Assembly (NCBI GenBank): GCA_963839165.1
Contig: CAWIUG010000012.1
Location: forward strand, 79,854 to 143,853
Direction of reading: 5' to 3'
Origin: DATFVA01 sp963839165
Lineage (GTDB): Bacteria; Bacteroidota; Ignavibacteria; Ignavibacteriales; Ignavibacteriaceae
Length of the DNA stretch: 64,000 bases
Shown here: piece by piece, positions 35,070 through 44,011 of the stretch
How the letters are laid out: the number at the start of each line of letters is the position of its first letter
Position numbering within the stretch: position 1 is the stretch's first letter
Program-made: the position numbers and the translations under genes
The notes under the pieces: model-generated
Seen by the model: only the letters and a program-made list of their open reading frames with translations
Told to the model about the DNA's origin: nothing
Databases searched by the model: none

Positions 35070-37461
35070 CATTATTATGTTTTTGCAGTATTTCTTTTGC
35101 GCGAGGCTTATACAGAAGATGAAATATTACATCCAGGTAGGCATTCATTTCCTCCATTTCGATATTGGTGGTATAACGCCAGAAGCCATAAATTTTCGCA
35201 AGTTCAAGCAGTTTTTTTGCATATAGATCCCAATTATAATCTTTTTCAACTCTCTCGATAGCCCGTTGCGAGATTCTCTTCCATGAGGCATCATTTACGC
35301 GTACCTCACGGACAAAATTGAGAATTGTTTTTGTGGACTCTTCTGAATTAACAGGATCGATATGAAATCCGTTTATCTGATCCTCAATTATTTCCAGTGG
35401 TCCGCCATACATTGTGGCAAAAACCGGCAGGCCTGAATGCATAGCTTCCAGCACAGTCAATCCGAAACCTTCAAATAACGCCGGCTGTACGAATACACCC
35501 TTATGATCCGCGACCACCCTATAGACTTCTCCTGTCTGATCTTTTCTAAATAGCTTGCCAATCCAGCGGATTTTATCATGGAGATTATATTCCTTTATGA
35601 TCGAATGCATTAAGTTTATCTGTTCTTTTTCCTCTTCATCGCTTGAATCTTCTGTCCTGACATTCCCGGCGACAATGATCAGATTAGCTATTTCCTGTAA
35701 TTCCTTACTCTCCCCGAACCATCTTGCAAGCGAGGCCAGGTTCTTTATCTTATCAAGCCTGGCAAGGGAAAAGATTGGGATCAGGTCAGGGTTTTTTAGA
35801 TTTCCAACTATATCAGAGTCCTTTGCATTATTGAAAAGAAGATCGTTGAGATCTTTCTTTATTTCGTGAAGTCTATCCTGCTCCTGTGTATACGGGAAAT
35901 AAAAATCAAAATTGACACCAGGAGGAACAATATTGAATTTAGGATGAAACAGATTGATGCCTCCGGTAACCCTGTATAAATTCGGCATTGTAAAATATTT
36001 GTAAGATTCATATTGGCCTATGCTGTCTTCGGTTCCGGCAATTTCCTGGTAGGATGAAGTAATAATAATATTAGCAGCATTCATCGCAATGAGATCAGCT
36101 GTAAACTGAGTGGAAAAATTATACTGCGTCTCAAGGTTCTTCCAGTAGAGCGCGCTGTATAGGTATTTACTTTTTTCAAGGGCATGCGCAATATTGCATT
36201 GTGTGACACCGTATTTTCTGGATAGCATAAAAGCAACTGTATTTCCATCAGAATAATTACCTATAATAAAATCGGGCCGGGAGCCGAACTCAGCAAGTAA
36301 CTCCTTATATGAATCTTCGGCAAAATCTTCAAGGTAGGGCCAAATTTCGAAGCGTGATATCCAGTTATCTGTAACCGCCGGATTATTTGAGCGAAAGGGT
36401 ACACGAAGTATCCATGAATTTTTGGTATCATAAACTTTTTCAAGTCGCTGATTTGATTTTGTATTTCCCGAGTTTGGAATCAGCCGTGTCAGAATAATAA
36501 TTTTAGGAGCAGCATCCACCCCGGCTTCTGCAAGTGATTCAGTCATAGCTTTTTCAAGAGCTTTTACCTGGTCAAGTATATAAACAACCTGACCTCCGGT
36601 ATCAGGCAAACCCAAAACACCCTCCTGGCCGAAATAACCATGTGGTGATATAATAGCAATATTAAAAATCATGGGGATATTTGATAAAAATTTCTTCAGA
36701 GCAAAAAAATCAGGAGTCTGAAGCAGGCTGTCAAGTTGTTTCAGGCTTTCTATCACAGAAGCCGCGGTATTGCCTAAGCCTCTCTCAAATCCAAGTTCCT
36801 GAAGATCATTACTGAAATGCTTAAATTCTTCATCTTCCGTTCTTTTTTTTAGAAATTTTAAAGCCTTATCAATTCTCTTACTTAAGTCTTCCGGATCTTT
36901 TACGCGGTCATTAAGGATTAATTGGTGAGAATTATGTTTATGAACGAAAAGGAAATCAAATAATGCTTTTCGCATTTTTTCCGGGTGTGTGAACATTGTG
37001 CTGGACAGATACCTATTAAGAAACTCAACACCGCGACCGATGCTTTTAGCCTCACGTATGCTGGGGAATTTATCATAGAAAGTTCTGAAGTTTAGTGAAA
37101 GAATATCTTCTTCTTTCCCAGGAGAAATATATACTTCTTTCGCTTCGAGATAAGCATTTACATCTGTTTCCTCAAAGTTTTTTTCTTCTACATTGAATTT
37201 ATAGAAATCTGAATGTCCAATACTTTCTCTTATTTCAAAGTAAATACAGCTTCCCAGAGTTACTGATTCGGTTACTTTTTGAATTATTTCGCTTATGGCT
37301 TTGAAGTTCCCCTTTTTATTATAACTTTTTTTAAAATCCTCCAGAATCACCTTAAGATTTCCATAAACCATCAACTTACTTTTACTTGAGCACGCTTTGT
37401 CAAGGTATCTGAAAAAATCCTTTTTGTTTTCTTCAATTATTGCTGTTATGTGTTTACTCAA
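35062..37461 (-). CDS. Sucrose synthase
   Basis: At 799 residues this matches full-length sucrose synthase, a GT4 enzyme that reversibly splits sucrose with a nucleoside diphosphate into NDP-glucose and fructose. The N-terminal regulatory half (about 1-270) precedes the catalytic part with LPDTGGQVVYILDQVKALE, NYSDGNTVAFMLSRK, and the C-terminal retaining motif PALFEGFGLTVLEAMHSG. It starts at a TTG with GGGAG about 7 bases upstream, only 3 bases after the sucrose-phosphate synthase stop. Bacterial forms usually prefer ADP, so it may feed ADP-glucose to glycogen synthase. Confidence 0.92.
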   Translation of the reverse strand: MSKHITAIIEENKKDFFRYLDKACSSKSKLMVYGNLKVILEDFKKSYNKKGNFKAISEIIQKVTESVTLGSCIYFEIRESIGHSDFYKFNVEEKNFEETDVNAYLEAKEVYISPGKEEDILSLNFRTFYDKFPSIREAKSIGRGVEFLNRYLSSTMFTHPEKMRKALFDFLFVHKHNSHQLILNDRVKDPEDLSKRIDKALKFLKKRTEDEEFKHFSNDLQELGFERGLGNTAASVIESLKQLDSLLQTPDFFALKKFLSNIPMIFNIAIISPHGYFGQEGVLGLPDTGGQVVYILDQVKALEKAMTESLAEAGVDAAPKIIILTRLIPNSGNTKSNQRLEKVYDTKNSWILRVPFRSNNPAVTDNWISRFEIWPYLEDFAEDSYKELLAEFGSRPDFIIGNYSDGNTVAFMLSRKYGVTQCNIAHALEKSKYLYSALYWKNLETQYNFSTQFTADLIAMNAANIIITSSYQEIAGTEDSIGQYESYKYFTMPNLYRVTGGINLFHPKFNIVPPGVNFDFYFPYTQEQDRLHEIKKDLNDLLFNNAKDSDIVGNLKNPDLIPIFSLARLDKIKNLASLARWFGESKELQEIANLIIVAGNVRTEDSSDEEEKEQINLMHSIIKEYNLHDKIRWIGKLFRKDQTGEVYRVVADHKGVFVQPALFEGFGLTVLEAMHSGLPVFATMYGGPLEIIEDQINGFHIDPVNSEESTKTILNFVREVRVNDASWKRISQRAIERVEKDYNWDLYAKKLLELAKIYGFWRYTTNIEMEEMNAYLDVIFHLLYKPRAKEILQKHNNVR

Positions 37462-37464
37462 GAC

Positions 37465-39639
37465 TTAACTCCCTGAAAGATTAAGAAATTCATAATGTTT
37501 TATTCCATCAATTATCCCTCCGGCGAAACTTCTTTTAGCAAAGTATACTTTCTTACTTCCTTTTAGTTCTTCCAACTCTTTACTATGGTTTGATACAACC
37601 ACCCCAAGCAATTCACCTTTCAACATTTCTTTATCGTTTCCAGAATCTCCCGCTGCAAGTATATGCTCATAGGGGATATTCCACCGATAGGCCAGGTATC
37701 GGATGGCTTTTCCTTTTGAAGCCCTATAGGGAAGAATGTCCAGAAAACGTCCATGGCTGAAGATAACCGTAGTTTTTAATCCATTTTCGATCAGAGTATC
37801 TTTCACCTTCTCTAAATGATCAGAATTATCCTCCATAAAGTAGCTTATTTTAAATTTTCGCTGAGTGAATTTTTCCTGGAGTTTTAGGAATTGCAACTGC
37901 TTTAATACTTCACCTATTTTATCTCTCTGCCATTGATAGTTAATATGGGCATCCCATCCCTTCGAATAAATCAGATCTTCTTTATAGCTATAATATATTT
38001 CAGATCCAACGGAGGAAATTATCACATCCGGTATTATCACATCATTTTCTTTTAAAATATTTATGGCTGAATCTATAGTTCTCCCTGTTGCTACCGCAAA
38101 TCCAGGCTTATCATTCTCTGATAAAAGTATGGTTTTGAATTCTATCAGACTATCCTCGTCTCCAAGCAGGGTATTATCTATATCGGAGACTATTAATTTT
38201 TCAGTAAAGAAGAGTTTTTTCCCAATGATTGAGAAGGTGTTTTCTTTAATCAGCTCCTTCTTCAGGAGATCCTGTATTTCGGCAAGATAAGTATCTTTAT
38301 GTGCTTCCCAGGTATAATGTTTGCTGACATTTTTAATCCCGTTATCCGAGAGTTCATCCCATAACTGCGGATCATCCAGAATTTCCCGTATTGCTTCCGC
38401 AATATTGTCAGAGTCTGAAACATCAACCAGGATTCCATGCTTACAATTTTTTATTATATCTCGTGGACCGCCATCATCTGTCGCAACAACAGGTACGCCG
38501 GAAGCTGCGGCTTCAATAAGGGTTAATCCAAATGGTTCCACAAGGGCAGCATTTACGAATATTCCGCGTGATTGTGCAGCTATTCGATATAACTGAGGTA
38601 TTTCATGTTCTGTTTCATGCCGTTTAGGAATTGCCATCTTTCCATAAAGGTTATATTTGTCCATTAGCAAAAGAATCTCAGTTAAGACTTCACGTTCGTT
38701 TTCCGGCATTTCCTGAATATCTTCTCTTATTCCTGCAAATATTGCGAGATTAGATTTATACTGAATGTCTTTGTTTTCACCATAAGCTTTGATAAGACCG
38801 GAAATATTTTTCCTTTTATCCGGCCGGCAAATGGTTAAGATCATTGGTTTATCAACATCAACAAAAAAACGAAAAAGCTTTTCCCCAATAATTCCCTTCC
38901 ACTTTTCAGACTCGTCCTTATCATCAGGTTTATTATTGAAAGGATAGAATATCTTAATGTCCACACCCGGAGGAATCACTTTAAATTTTCGTTTGTCAGT
39001 ATTTTGATAATCACCATATTGTGTATCGATTTCCTGTAAGGTGCTGGTAACGATCATATCCGCGAAGTAAATTATATCCTCCTCGACCCTTATCCGATGA
39101 TTTATTTTATACCTCTTTTCAATTTCATCATTAGTCATTCCCTCATTCAGTAATTTCCTGAGTTTATCCTTTCCAAGGGAGTGTCCGGTATGGATAAATG
39201 GTATGCCGAAAAACTTGGTGAGTTCACTGCAGACATAACCAGCGTCAGCATAATGACTATGAATTATATCAGGAAGCCTCCCCTCGGATTTTATGTGCTT
39301 TATACTTTTATCGACAAATTCTTCCAGATGCTCCCAGAGAAGTTCTTTCCGCAGATATTTACCGCCACCGGCTCTGATCCTGATAATATTGAACTTATTA
39401 TTAACCTTTCCGATATGCTTTGCATAATCTTCCGATACATTTTTATCTTTTATCTGGCGTGTAATTAGTTCAACCTTTTCGACTCTATGATCATGGCTTA
39501 ATGCTCTGGCAAGCTCAAGAACGTACTTTATCTGGCCCCCGGTATCAGAATCTCGTCCCAATTCAGGATTTTCATTCCTGATTAAACCATGAATGCTGTA
39601 CAGCTGAATATAAAGTCCCTTATTTTTATTATTACTCAT
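37465..39639 (-). CDS. Sucrose-phosphate synthase fused to sucrose-phosphate phosphatase
   Basis: The 724-residue protein joins a GT4 synthase (about 1-460) to a HAD phosphatase (about 480-715). The synthase part shows GRDSDTGGQIKYVLELA, HSHYADAG, VIPPGVD, and the E-x7-E motif at E368/E376 in VEPFGLTLIEAA. The phosphatase part begins with the nucleophile motif D486-I-D488-N-T and ends with AAGDSGNDKEML. Together they make sucrose-6-phosphate from NDP-glucose and fructose-6-phosphate and then dephosphorylate it. It overlaps the kinase gene by 8 bases and is followed at once by sucrose synthase. Confidence 0.93.
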   Translation of the reverse strand: MSNNKNKGLYIQLYSIHGLIRNENPELGRDSDTGGQIKYVLELARALSHDHRVEKVELITRQIKDKNVSEDYAKHIGKVNNKFNIIRIRAGGGKYLRKELLWEHLEEFVDKSIKHIKSEGRLPDIIHSHYADAGYVCSELTKFFGIPFIHTGHSLGKDKLRKLLNEGMTNDEIEKRYKINHRIRVEEDIIYFADMIVTSTLQEIDTQYGDYQNTDKRKFKVIPPGVDIKIFYPFNNKPDDKDESEKWKGIIGEKLFRFFVDVDKPMILTICRPDKRKNISGLIKAYGENKDIQYKSNLAIFAGIREDIQEMPENEREVLTEILLLMDKYNLYGKMAIPKRHETEHEIPQLYRIAAQSRGIFVNAALVEPFGLTLIEAAASGVPVVATDDGGPRDIIKNCKHGILVDVSDSDNIAEAIREILDDPQLWDELSDNGIKNVSKHYTWEAHKDTYLAEIQDLLKKELIKENTFSIIGKKLFFTEKLIVSDIDNTLLGDEDSLIEFKTILLSENDKPGFAVATGRTIDSAINILKENDVIIPDVIISSVGSEIYYSYKEDLIYSKGWDAHINYQWQRDKIGEVLKQLQFLKLQEKFTQRKFKISYFMEDNSDHLEKVKDTLIENGLKTTVIFSHGRFLDILPYRASKGKAIRYLAYRWNIPYEHILAAGDSGNDKEMLKGELLGVVVSNHSKELEELKGSKKVYFAKRSFAGGIIDGIKHYEFLNLSGS

Positions 39640-40540
39640 TAACTATCTCTTTATATTTATCATATAAAGATGAGTCTTCAGGTAATGCTCCGTTTATTTT
39701 AACAATCTCACCAGCAAAATTCGAAGCAGTTTCATTTGTTTTTTCAATATCCCAACCTTTAAGGTATCCTATACATAGAATAGCCGCATAAGCATCTCCG
39801 GCGCCCACCGTGTCGATCACATCTTCGATCACCAGTTTGTAAATACTATTTCGATCACCCTCATAAATTACTGCTCCCTCCCCTCCGTGAGTAACACATA
39901 ACTGCCTGATCGAATATTCGTTCATCAATCGTTTAGGGGTTTCGTAGGAATCAAAATTATTATTCAGGAGTAATGTATTAACAAGATGTAATTCTTCTAT
40001 GTTTAGCTTTAAAACATCGCATGCCTCTATACACGCTCTGATTAAATCCTCGGTATAAAAGTTCTGCCTGATATTCAGATCACAGAAGTATTTCAGACCC
40101 TGCCCAAAAAAGTGATGAATAGTTTCTCTTGTTCTGATATTTCTTTGAGCCAGCGTACCGAAGTATAAACAGTCTGTGTTTTCCTTAATCAGCTTTAATA
40201 GTTCATCCTCTAATTCGATGTAATCATAAGCGGTTCCGGATTTTATTTTCCATGATGGGATTTTATTCTGATCAAGGATGGCAATGGATTCTCCTGTAGG
40301 ATGTACAGGATCTGTTTGGATATAATTTACAGGCAATTGATTTTTTGATATAAAATCAAGAATTTCCTGTCCTCTGTCATCTTCCCCTATGCGGCTTACA
40401 AAATTACCCTGTCCTGTAAGTTTTATATAATGATAAATAAAATTAAAAGAAGCTCCGCCAAGAGTCCTTAATTTGGGATATACATCAAATAATATTTCTC
40501 CTATTGAAGTTACTCGAATCATAAAATGTTTTTGAATCAT
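39632..40540 (-). CDS. PfkB-family sugar kinase, probable fructokinase
   Basis: A 302-residue ribokinase/PfkB-fold kinase. It has the N-terminal glycine motif LGGASFNFIYH, the segment DLNIRQNFY, and the C-terminal anion-hole and catalytic-base motif DTVGAGDAYAAILC. Being the first gene of the sucrose operon, fructose freed by sucrose synthase is the likely substrate, giving fructose-6-phosphate that the next gene can use. The true start may be the internal ATG at 40522 (MIRVTSIGE), since neither site has a clear ribosome-binding sequence. Confidence 0.87.
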   Translation of the reverse strand: MIQKHFMIRVTSIGEILFDVYPKLRTLGGASFNFIYHYIKLTGQGNFVSRIGEDDRGQEILDFISKNQLPVNYIQTDPVHPTGESIAILDQNKIPSWKIKSGTAYDYIELEDELLKLIKENTDCLYFGTLAQRNIRTRETIHHFFGQGLKYFCDLNIRQNFYTEDLIRACIEACDVLKLNIEELHLVNTLLLNNNFDSYETPKRLMNEYSIRQLCVTHGGEGAVIYEGDRNSIYKLVIEDVIDTVGAGDAYAAILCIGYLKGWDIEKTNETASNFAGEIVKINGALPEDSSLYDKYKEIVNE

Positions 40541-40697
40541 TGAAACGCATATTATATTACGATAATTTCTTCTAATATCAAGTTAAAGGGAACACTTAAG
40601 AATATCTCATTTCCACCAAATCTTAAATAGATTATGTAAATAATTCCATCCGAAAATGAAAGTTGAGAATGAGAGGTAGGGTATTCTCCTTTAGTTC

Positions 40698-41843
40698 TTA
40701 TCGTAACAAGAATATTATAATCACAGTAATTATTATTAAGGAGACGATTGGTCTGGTATATAAAGGATATTTCTTCTTGAATAATCCCCAGAGATTACCA
40801 CTAATAAGCATCAGGAGCAGAAGCACAAGAGTAGCAGCCAGGCTCTCTAAAACCGAAAAACTGCCTCCCATCATATCAGCAAGGCTTCTACCATTCCATA
40901 TTTTTGAGTATATAACTTCGAGGTGAAACCAATAAATTAAAAGAGATTCCCTACTTACATCAAGCACGAATGATTTTTGTGTTTGTCTTTTATCAGCATA
41001 ATACCAGAAAAACGAAGACAACAGCAGGACATAGCCCAATCGTTGATACAAGAACAAGGGATTAGGTCGAATTGTGAGTATTGGAGAGTTGAATAAATCA
41101 GAAAAGAAAAAATGTCCAATAAAAATAAGAATCAGACCATAATAGGAAAGTCTAATTATAAAATTATTTTCATGGTTCTGATTTCGTGCGCTTATATAAT
41201 AATGGGAGTAAAGCGCTCCAGAGAGAATGAAAAACAGCCATGGGAATAATGGAAAGTAAGAACCATTTTGTGGAGTTAAATAATCAGCGAAAAACAAAGG
41301 CATGTGTTTGCTAAAATCGATTCCCCAAATGATTGGAGAAAAAAGACTTATCAAAATTGCCAGGCTTAGTATTAGTAAGTAAAACACTCTCTCATTTTTG
41401 ATGATAATCCTTAATAAGATTAAAAGCAGTAATCCTGAAGCGATACATTGAAGAATATCGACATTGAACCATGTAACAAGATGATCTTCTGAAGCATCAT
41501 TAATAATCTTTGTGAACGAAAAAAATGGCAGATGAAGTGAGTATCCGGCCAAAAAGATTAAACCTATTCTGCTCAATTTATTCCAGAAATATTTACCAAA
41601 CTTTCTCAGTTCATCTATTTTTCTTTCTGTTGAAATTATAAAAGCAAATCCGCTAACAAATAAAAATGCCGGGGCAACCAGTCCATTTATAAAATTCAGT
41701 ACCACGAACCATCCGGTAGTTTTCAAGGGTGGGAGCAAAAACGCGTTAAATATGTGGACTTCTATCATGACGATTAAGGCCCAGCCCCTTAATAAATCCA
41801 CATAAATGTAGCGTGTATTTTCTTTTTTCACTTCTAACCACAA
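40698..41843 (-). CDS. Multi-pass membrane acyltransferase-like protein (DUF1624/HGSNAT-like)
   Basis: This 381-residue protein has about ten hydrophobic helices. The opening RYIYVDLLRGWALIVMIEVH resembles acyltransferase-3 and the DUF1624/heparan-alpha-glucosaminide acetyltransferase group, where an early D-x-x-R-G and a histidine in the next helix are conserved. It probably moves an acyl group onto a sugar or lipid at the inner membrane, but no substrate is indicated. The frame opens with TTG at 41843; a GTG at 41831 is an equally good start. It lies 157 bases upstream of the sucrose operon on the same strand and might be transcribed with it. Confidence 0.7.
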   Translation of the reverse strand: MWLEVKKENTRYIYVDLLRGWALIVMIEVHIFNAFLLPPLKTTGWFVVLNFINGLVAPAFLFVSGFAFIISTERKIDELRKFGKYFWNKLSRIGLIFLAGYSLHLPFFSFTKIINDASEDHLVTWFNVDILQCIASGLLLLILLRIIIKNERVFYLLILSLAILISLFSPIIWGIDFSKHMPLFFADYLTPQNGSYFPLFPWLFFILSGALYSHYYISARNQNHENNFIIRLSYYGLILIFIGHFFFSDLFNSPILTIRPNPLFLYQRLGYVLLLSSFFWYYADKRQTQKSFVLDVSRESLLIYWFHLEVIYSKIWNGRSLADMMGGSFSVLESLAATLVLLLLMLISGNLWGLFKKKYPLYTRPIVSLIIITVIIIFLLR

Positions 41844-41905
41844 TTAAAATGAAAATCGTCAATAAAATTATCGAATAAGGAATAGAGATAAAAATAAGGG
41901 GGGAA

Positions 41906-42250
41906 CTATTGATTGAAGATATCTTCTTTCCCTAAGAAGGGAATTTTTGGAGACCAATCGTCACCATTACAGGGCAGGAATGATTTTGTAGGGTGTTTAT
42001 CATATTTCATACACAGCACAGCGGATCTATCGAAATGCTTACAGGAAGAACATAGTGTAGAATTTATAATTTCCTTATTTCTTTCTTCAAACAGCCGGTA
42101 GTGGATGATCGCAGGATGAATCACAACCCCGTAAACAGACATAAGCATAACAGTCCACCAGAACTGAAATTCTATATATCCCTGGGCGATCCACAGGACA
42201 GGGATTAAAATTGAAATTCTTAAAATGGTCCAAAAAACTATTTCGCCCAC
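41906..42250 (-). CDS. Small membrane protein with C-terminal cysteine motif, unknown function
   Basis: The product has 114 residues. Two hydrophobic segments (about 4-20 and 28-48) are followed by a soluble tail with C-x2-C (STLCSSCKHF), a third cysteine in VLCMKYD and a fourth in LPCNGDDW. The four cysteines could bind a metal. The start is a GTG at 42250 preceded by AAGGAT at good spacing. I do not recognise the family. It is upstream of the acyltransferase-like gene on the same strand, separated by 62 bases. Confidence 0.68.
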   Translation of the reverse strand: MGEIVFWTILRISILIPVLWIAQGYIEFQFWWTVMLMSVYGVVIHPAIIHYRLFEERNKEIINSTLCSSCKHFDRSAVLCMKYDKHPTKSFLPCNGDDWSPKIPFLGKEDIFNQ

Positions 42251-42420
42251 GAAAGATCCTTCGTAAGAATATTTAAATGCTGGAATTCGCAGAAATATTA
42301 TTATTATTGGGATAATAATAAAAGAATTACATAAGGATTACAATATAGGGAAGCTACCCCCCTGCAACTTGCTGTTATTTAATTAATGTATTAATATTAA
42401 ATATTGTAGTTTTTGATTAT

Positions 42421-42457
42421 TTTTGTAATAAAAATGCCCTGTAGAATGTACAGGGCA
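42421..42457 (-). terminator. Intrinsic terminator downstream of tRNA-Lys
   Basis: Read on the minus strand, a nine-base-pair stem TGCCCTGTA/TACAGGGCA with a five-base loop is followed by a T-rich stretch (TTTTTATTAC). It lies 21 bases after the tRNA 3' end and should stop its transcript. Confidence 0.85.
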
Positions 42458-42478
42458 AGATGATTTTGATTTATTGAG

Positions 42479-42550
42479 TGAGCGCGGGTGGGCTCGAACC
42501 ACCGACCCTCTGCTTAAAAGGCAGATGCTCTACCCCTGAGCTACGCGCCC
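42479..42550 (-). tRNA. tRNA-Lys (anticodon TTT)
   Basis: On the minus strand 72 bases fold as a tRNA. The acceptor stem is GGGCGCG with CGCGCTC (one G-U pair), the D arm carries the TAGCTCAGGGGTAGAGC box A, the anticodon loop is CTTTTAA, and the T arm is GGTGG-TTCGAGC-CCACC. The anticodon TTT reads lysine codons. The CCA end is not encoded. A terminator follows. Confidence 0.97.
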
Positions 42551-42635
42551 ATCAAAAATTGAGAGCTACAAATATAAAAAATTGAGATTTTTATTCCAAA
42601 TTGGATATTTCTCTTCAAAATAAAACAGGGTACTA

Positions 42636-44000
42636 ATGACAAAAAACTCTAAGATTTTAGTTTGTGATGATGATGAAACTCTTTGTTATTTATTAAAAGA
42701 ACAGCTCCTGGAAGAGGGTTTTTCTGTAGATACCGTATATGATGGTCAATACGCGATTGAAGCAATCAAGCGGAAAAACTATGATATCCTTCTGCTCGAT
42801 TTAAATATGAAAGAAGTATCTGGTGAAGAGGTTCTGAAGTTTGTTTCTGAATATAATGCCTCGATCCAGGTAATTATATTGTCAGCGCAATCAGAAATCC
42901 GGAAGGCAATTGAATGCATCAAAATGGGGGCTTATGACTTTATTACCAAGCCATATAATTTTGACGAACTTCTTGTTACCATAAATCGTTCGGTTGAGCA
43001 TAAAGAACTAATAGTAAAGAATGCCATCCTTTCCAGCCAGGTAAATAAGAAACTTTCAAATACCATTGTTGGCGATAGTCCAGAGCTCCAGAGGGTCATA
43101 AATCTTGCAAACAAATCGGCTATGTCCGATTCAAATATCCTTATTGAAGGAGAAACCGGCACAGGCAAGGAACTTTTCGCAGAATATATCCATAAACATT
43201 CAGCAAGAAACGATAAACCTTTCGTCATAATAAACTGTGCATCGCTTCCCGATCAACTTATAGAAAGCGAATTATTCGGACATGAAAAAGGGGCTTTTAC
43301 CGATGCAAAAAATACAAAGCAGGGACTTGTTGAAATAGCGCATGGCGGAACTCTTTTTCTTGATGAAATCGGAGAATTGAGTCTTACCCTGCAGCCCAAG
43401 TTGTTAAGGTTTTTAGAAAATGGTGAATATAGAAGGATAGGCGGCGTAACCAACCTGACTTCAAATGTACGCGTAATCGGGGCGACGAACAGAAACCTTA
43501 TGGAAGAGGCAGACAATAAAAATTTCAGGCGCGATCTTCTTTTCCGCTTAAATGTTATCACATTAACAATTCCTCCATTAAGGGACAGAAAAGAAGATAT
43601 CTCCCTGCTGGCGAATCATTTTCTTTCTGTAAAATCATCTGTAAGGTCGCCAAAGAGAATATCCTCTGAAGCCGAAAGGGTTTTGTTAAACTATAGTTTC
43701 CCTGGAAACATCAGGGAACTTGAGCATATAATTGAACGAGCAATAATATTTGCAGAGGAAGATATCATTAAGCCAGATGACTTGAACCTGCCGCATACAG
43801 CCTCTTATAAGGAAAGTTCAATTCCACCGGAATCAGAAGAGGATATATCAATTCTAAGTATGGAAGAGGTTGAAAAACGTCATATAGCCCAGGTACTCAA
43901 GAGGAACCGATGGGATAGAACCCAGACAGCAAATCAGCTGGGGATCAGTCCAAAAACACTTTATACAAAGATTAAGAAATACGAAATTAAACAAGATTAA
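42636..44000 (+). CDS. Sigma-54-dependent response regulator (NtrC family)
   Basis: The 454-residue protein has a receiver domain with phosphorylation site D55 in ILLLDLNMK, a central AAA+ domain with GETGTGKELFAEYIH (Walker A) and the sigma-54 contact loop in the variant form GAFTDA, and a C-terminal Fis-type helix-turn-helix (RNRWDRTQTANQLGISPKTLY). It should activate sigma-54 promoters when phosphorylated. The partner is probably the hybrid kinase encoded 11 bases downstream. It is divergent from tRNA-Lys. Confidence 0.94.
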   Translation: MTKNSKILVCDDDETLCYLLKEQLLEEGFSVDTVYDGQYAIEAIKRKNYDILLLDLNMKEVSGEEVLKFVSEYNASIQVIILSAQSEIRKAIECIKMGAYDFITKPYNFDELLVTINRSVEHKELIVKNAILSSQVNKKLSNTIVGDSPELQRVINLANKSAMSDSNILIEGETGTGKELFAEYIHKHSARNDKPFVIINCASLPDQLIESELFGHEKGAFTDAKNTKQGLVEIAHGGTLFLDEIGELSLTLQPKLLRFLENGEYRRIGGVTNLTSNVRVIGATNRNLMEEADNKNFRRDLLFRLNVITLTIPPLRDRKEDISLLANHFLSVKSSVRSPKRISSEAERVLLNYSFPGNIRELEHIIERAIIFAEEDIIKPDDLNLPHTASYKESSIPPESEEDISILSMEEVEKRHIAQVLKRNRWDRTQTANQLGISPKTLYTKIKKYEIKQD

Positions 44001-44011
44001 CAAGCCGAAAT

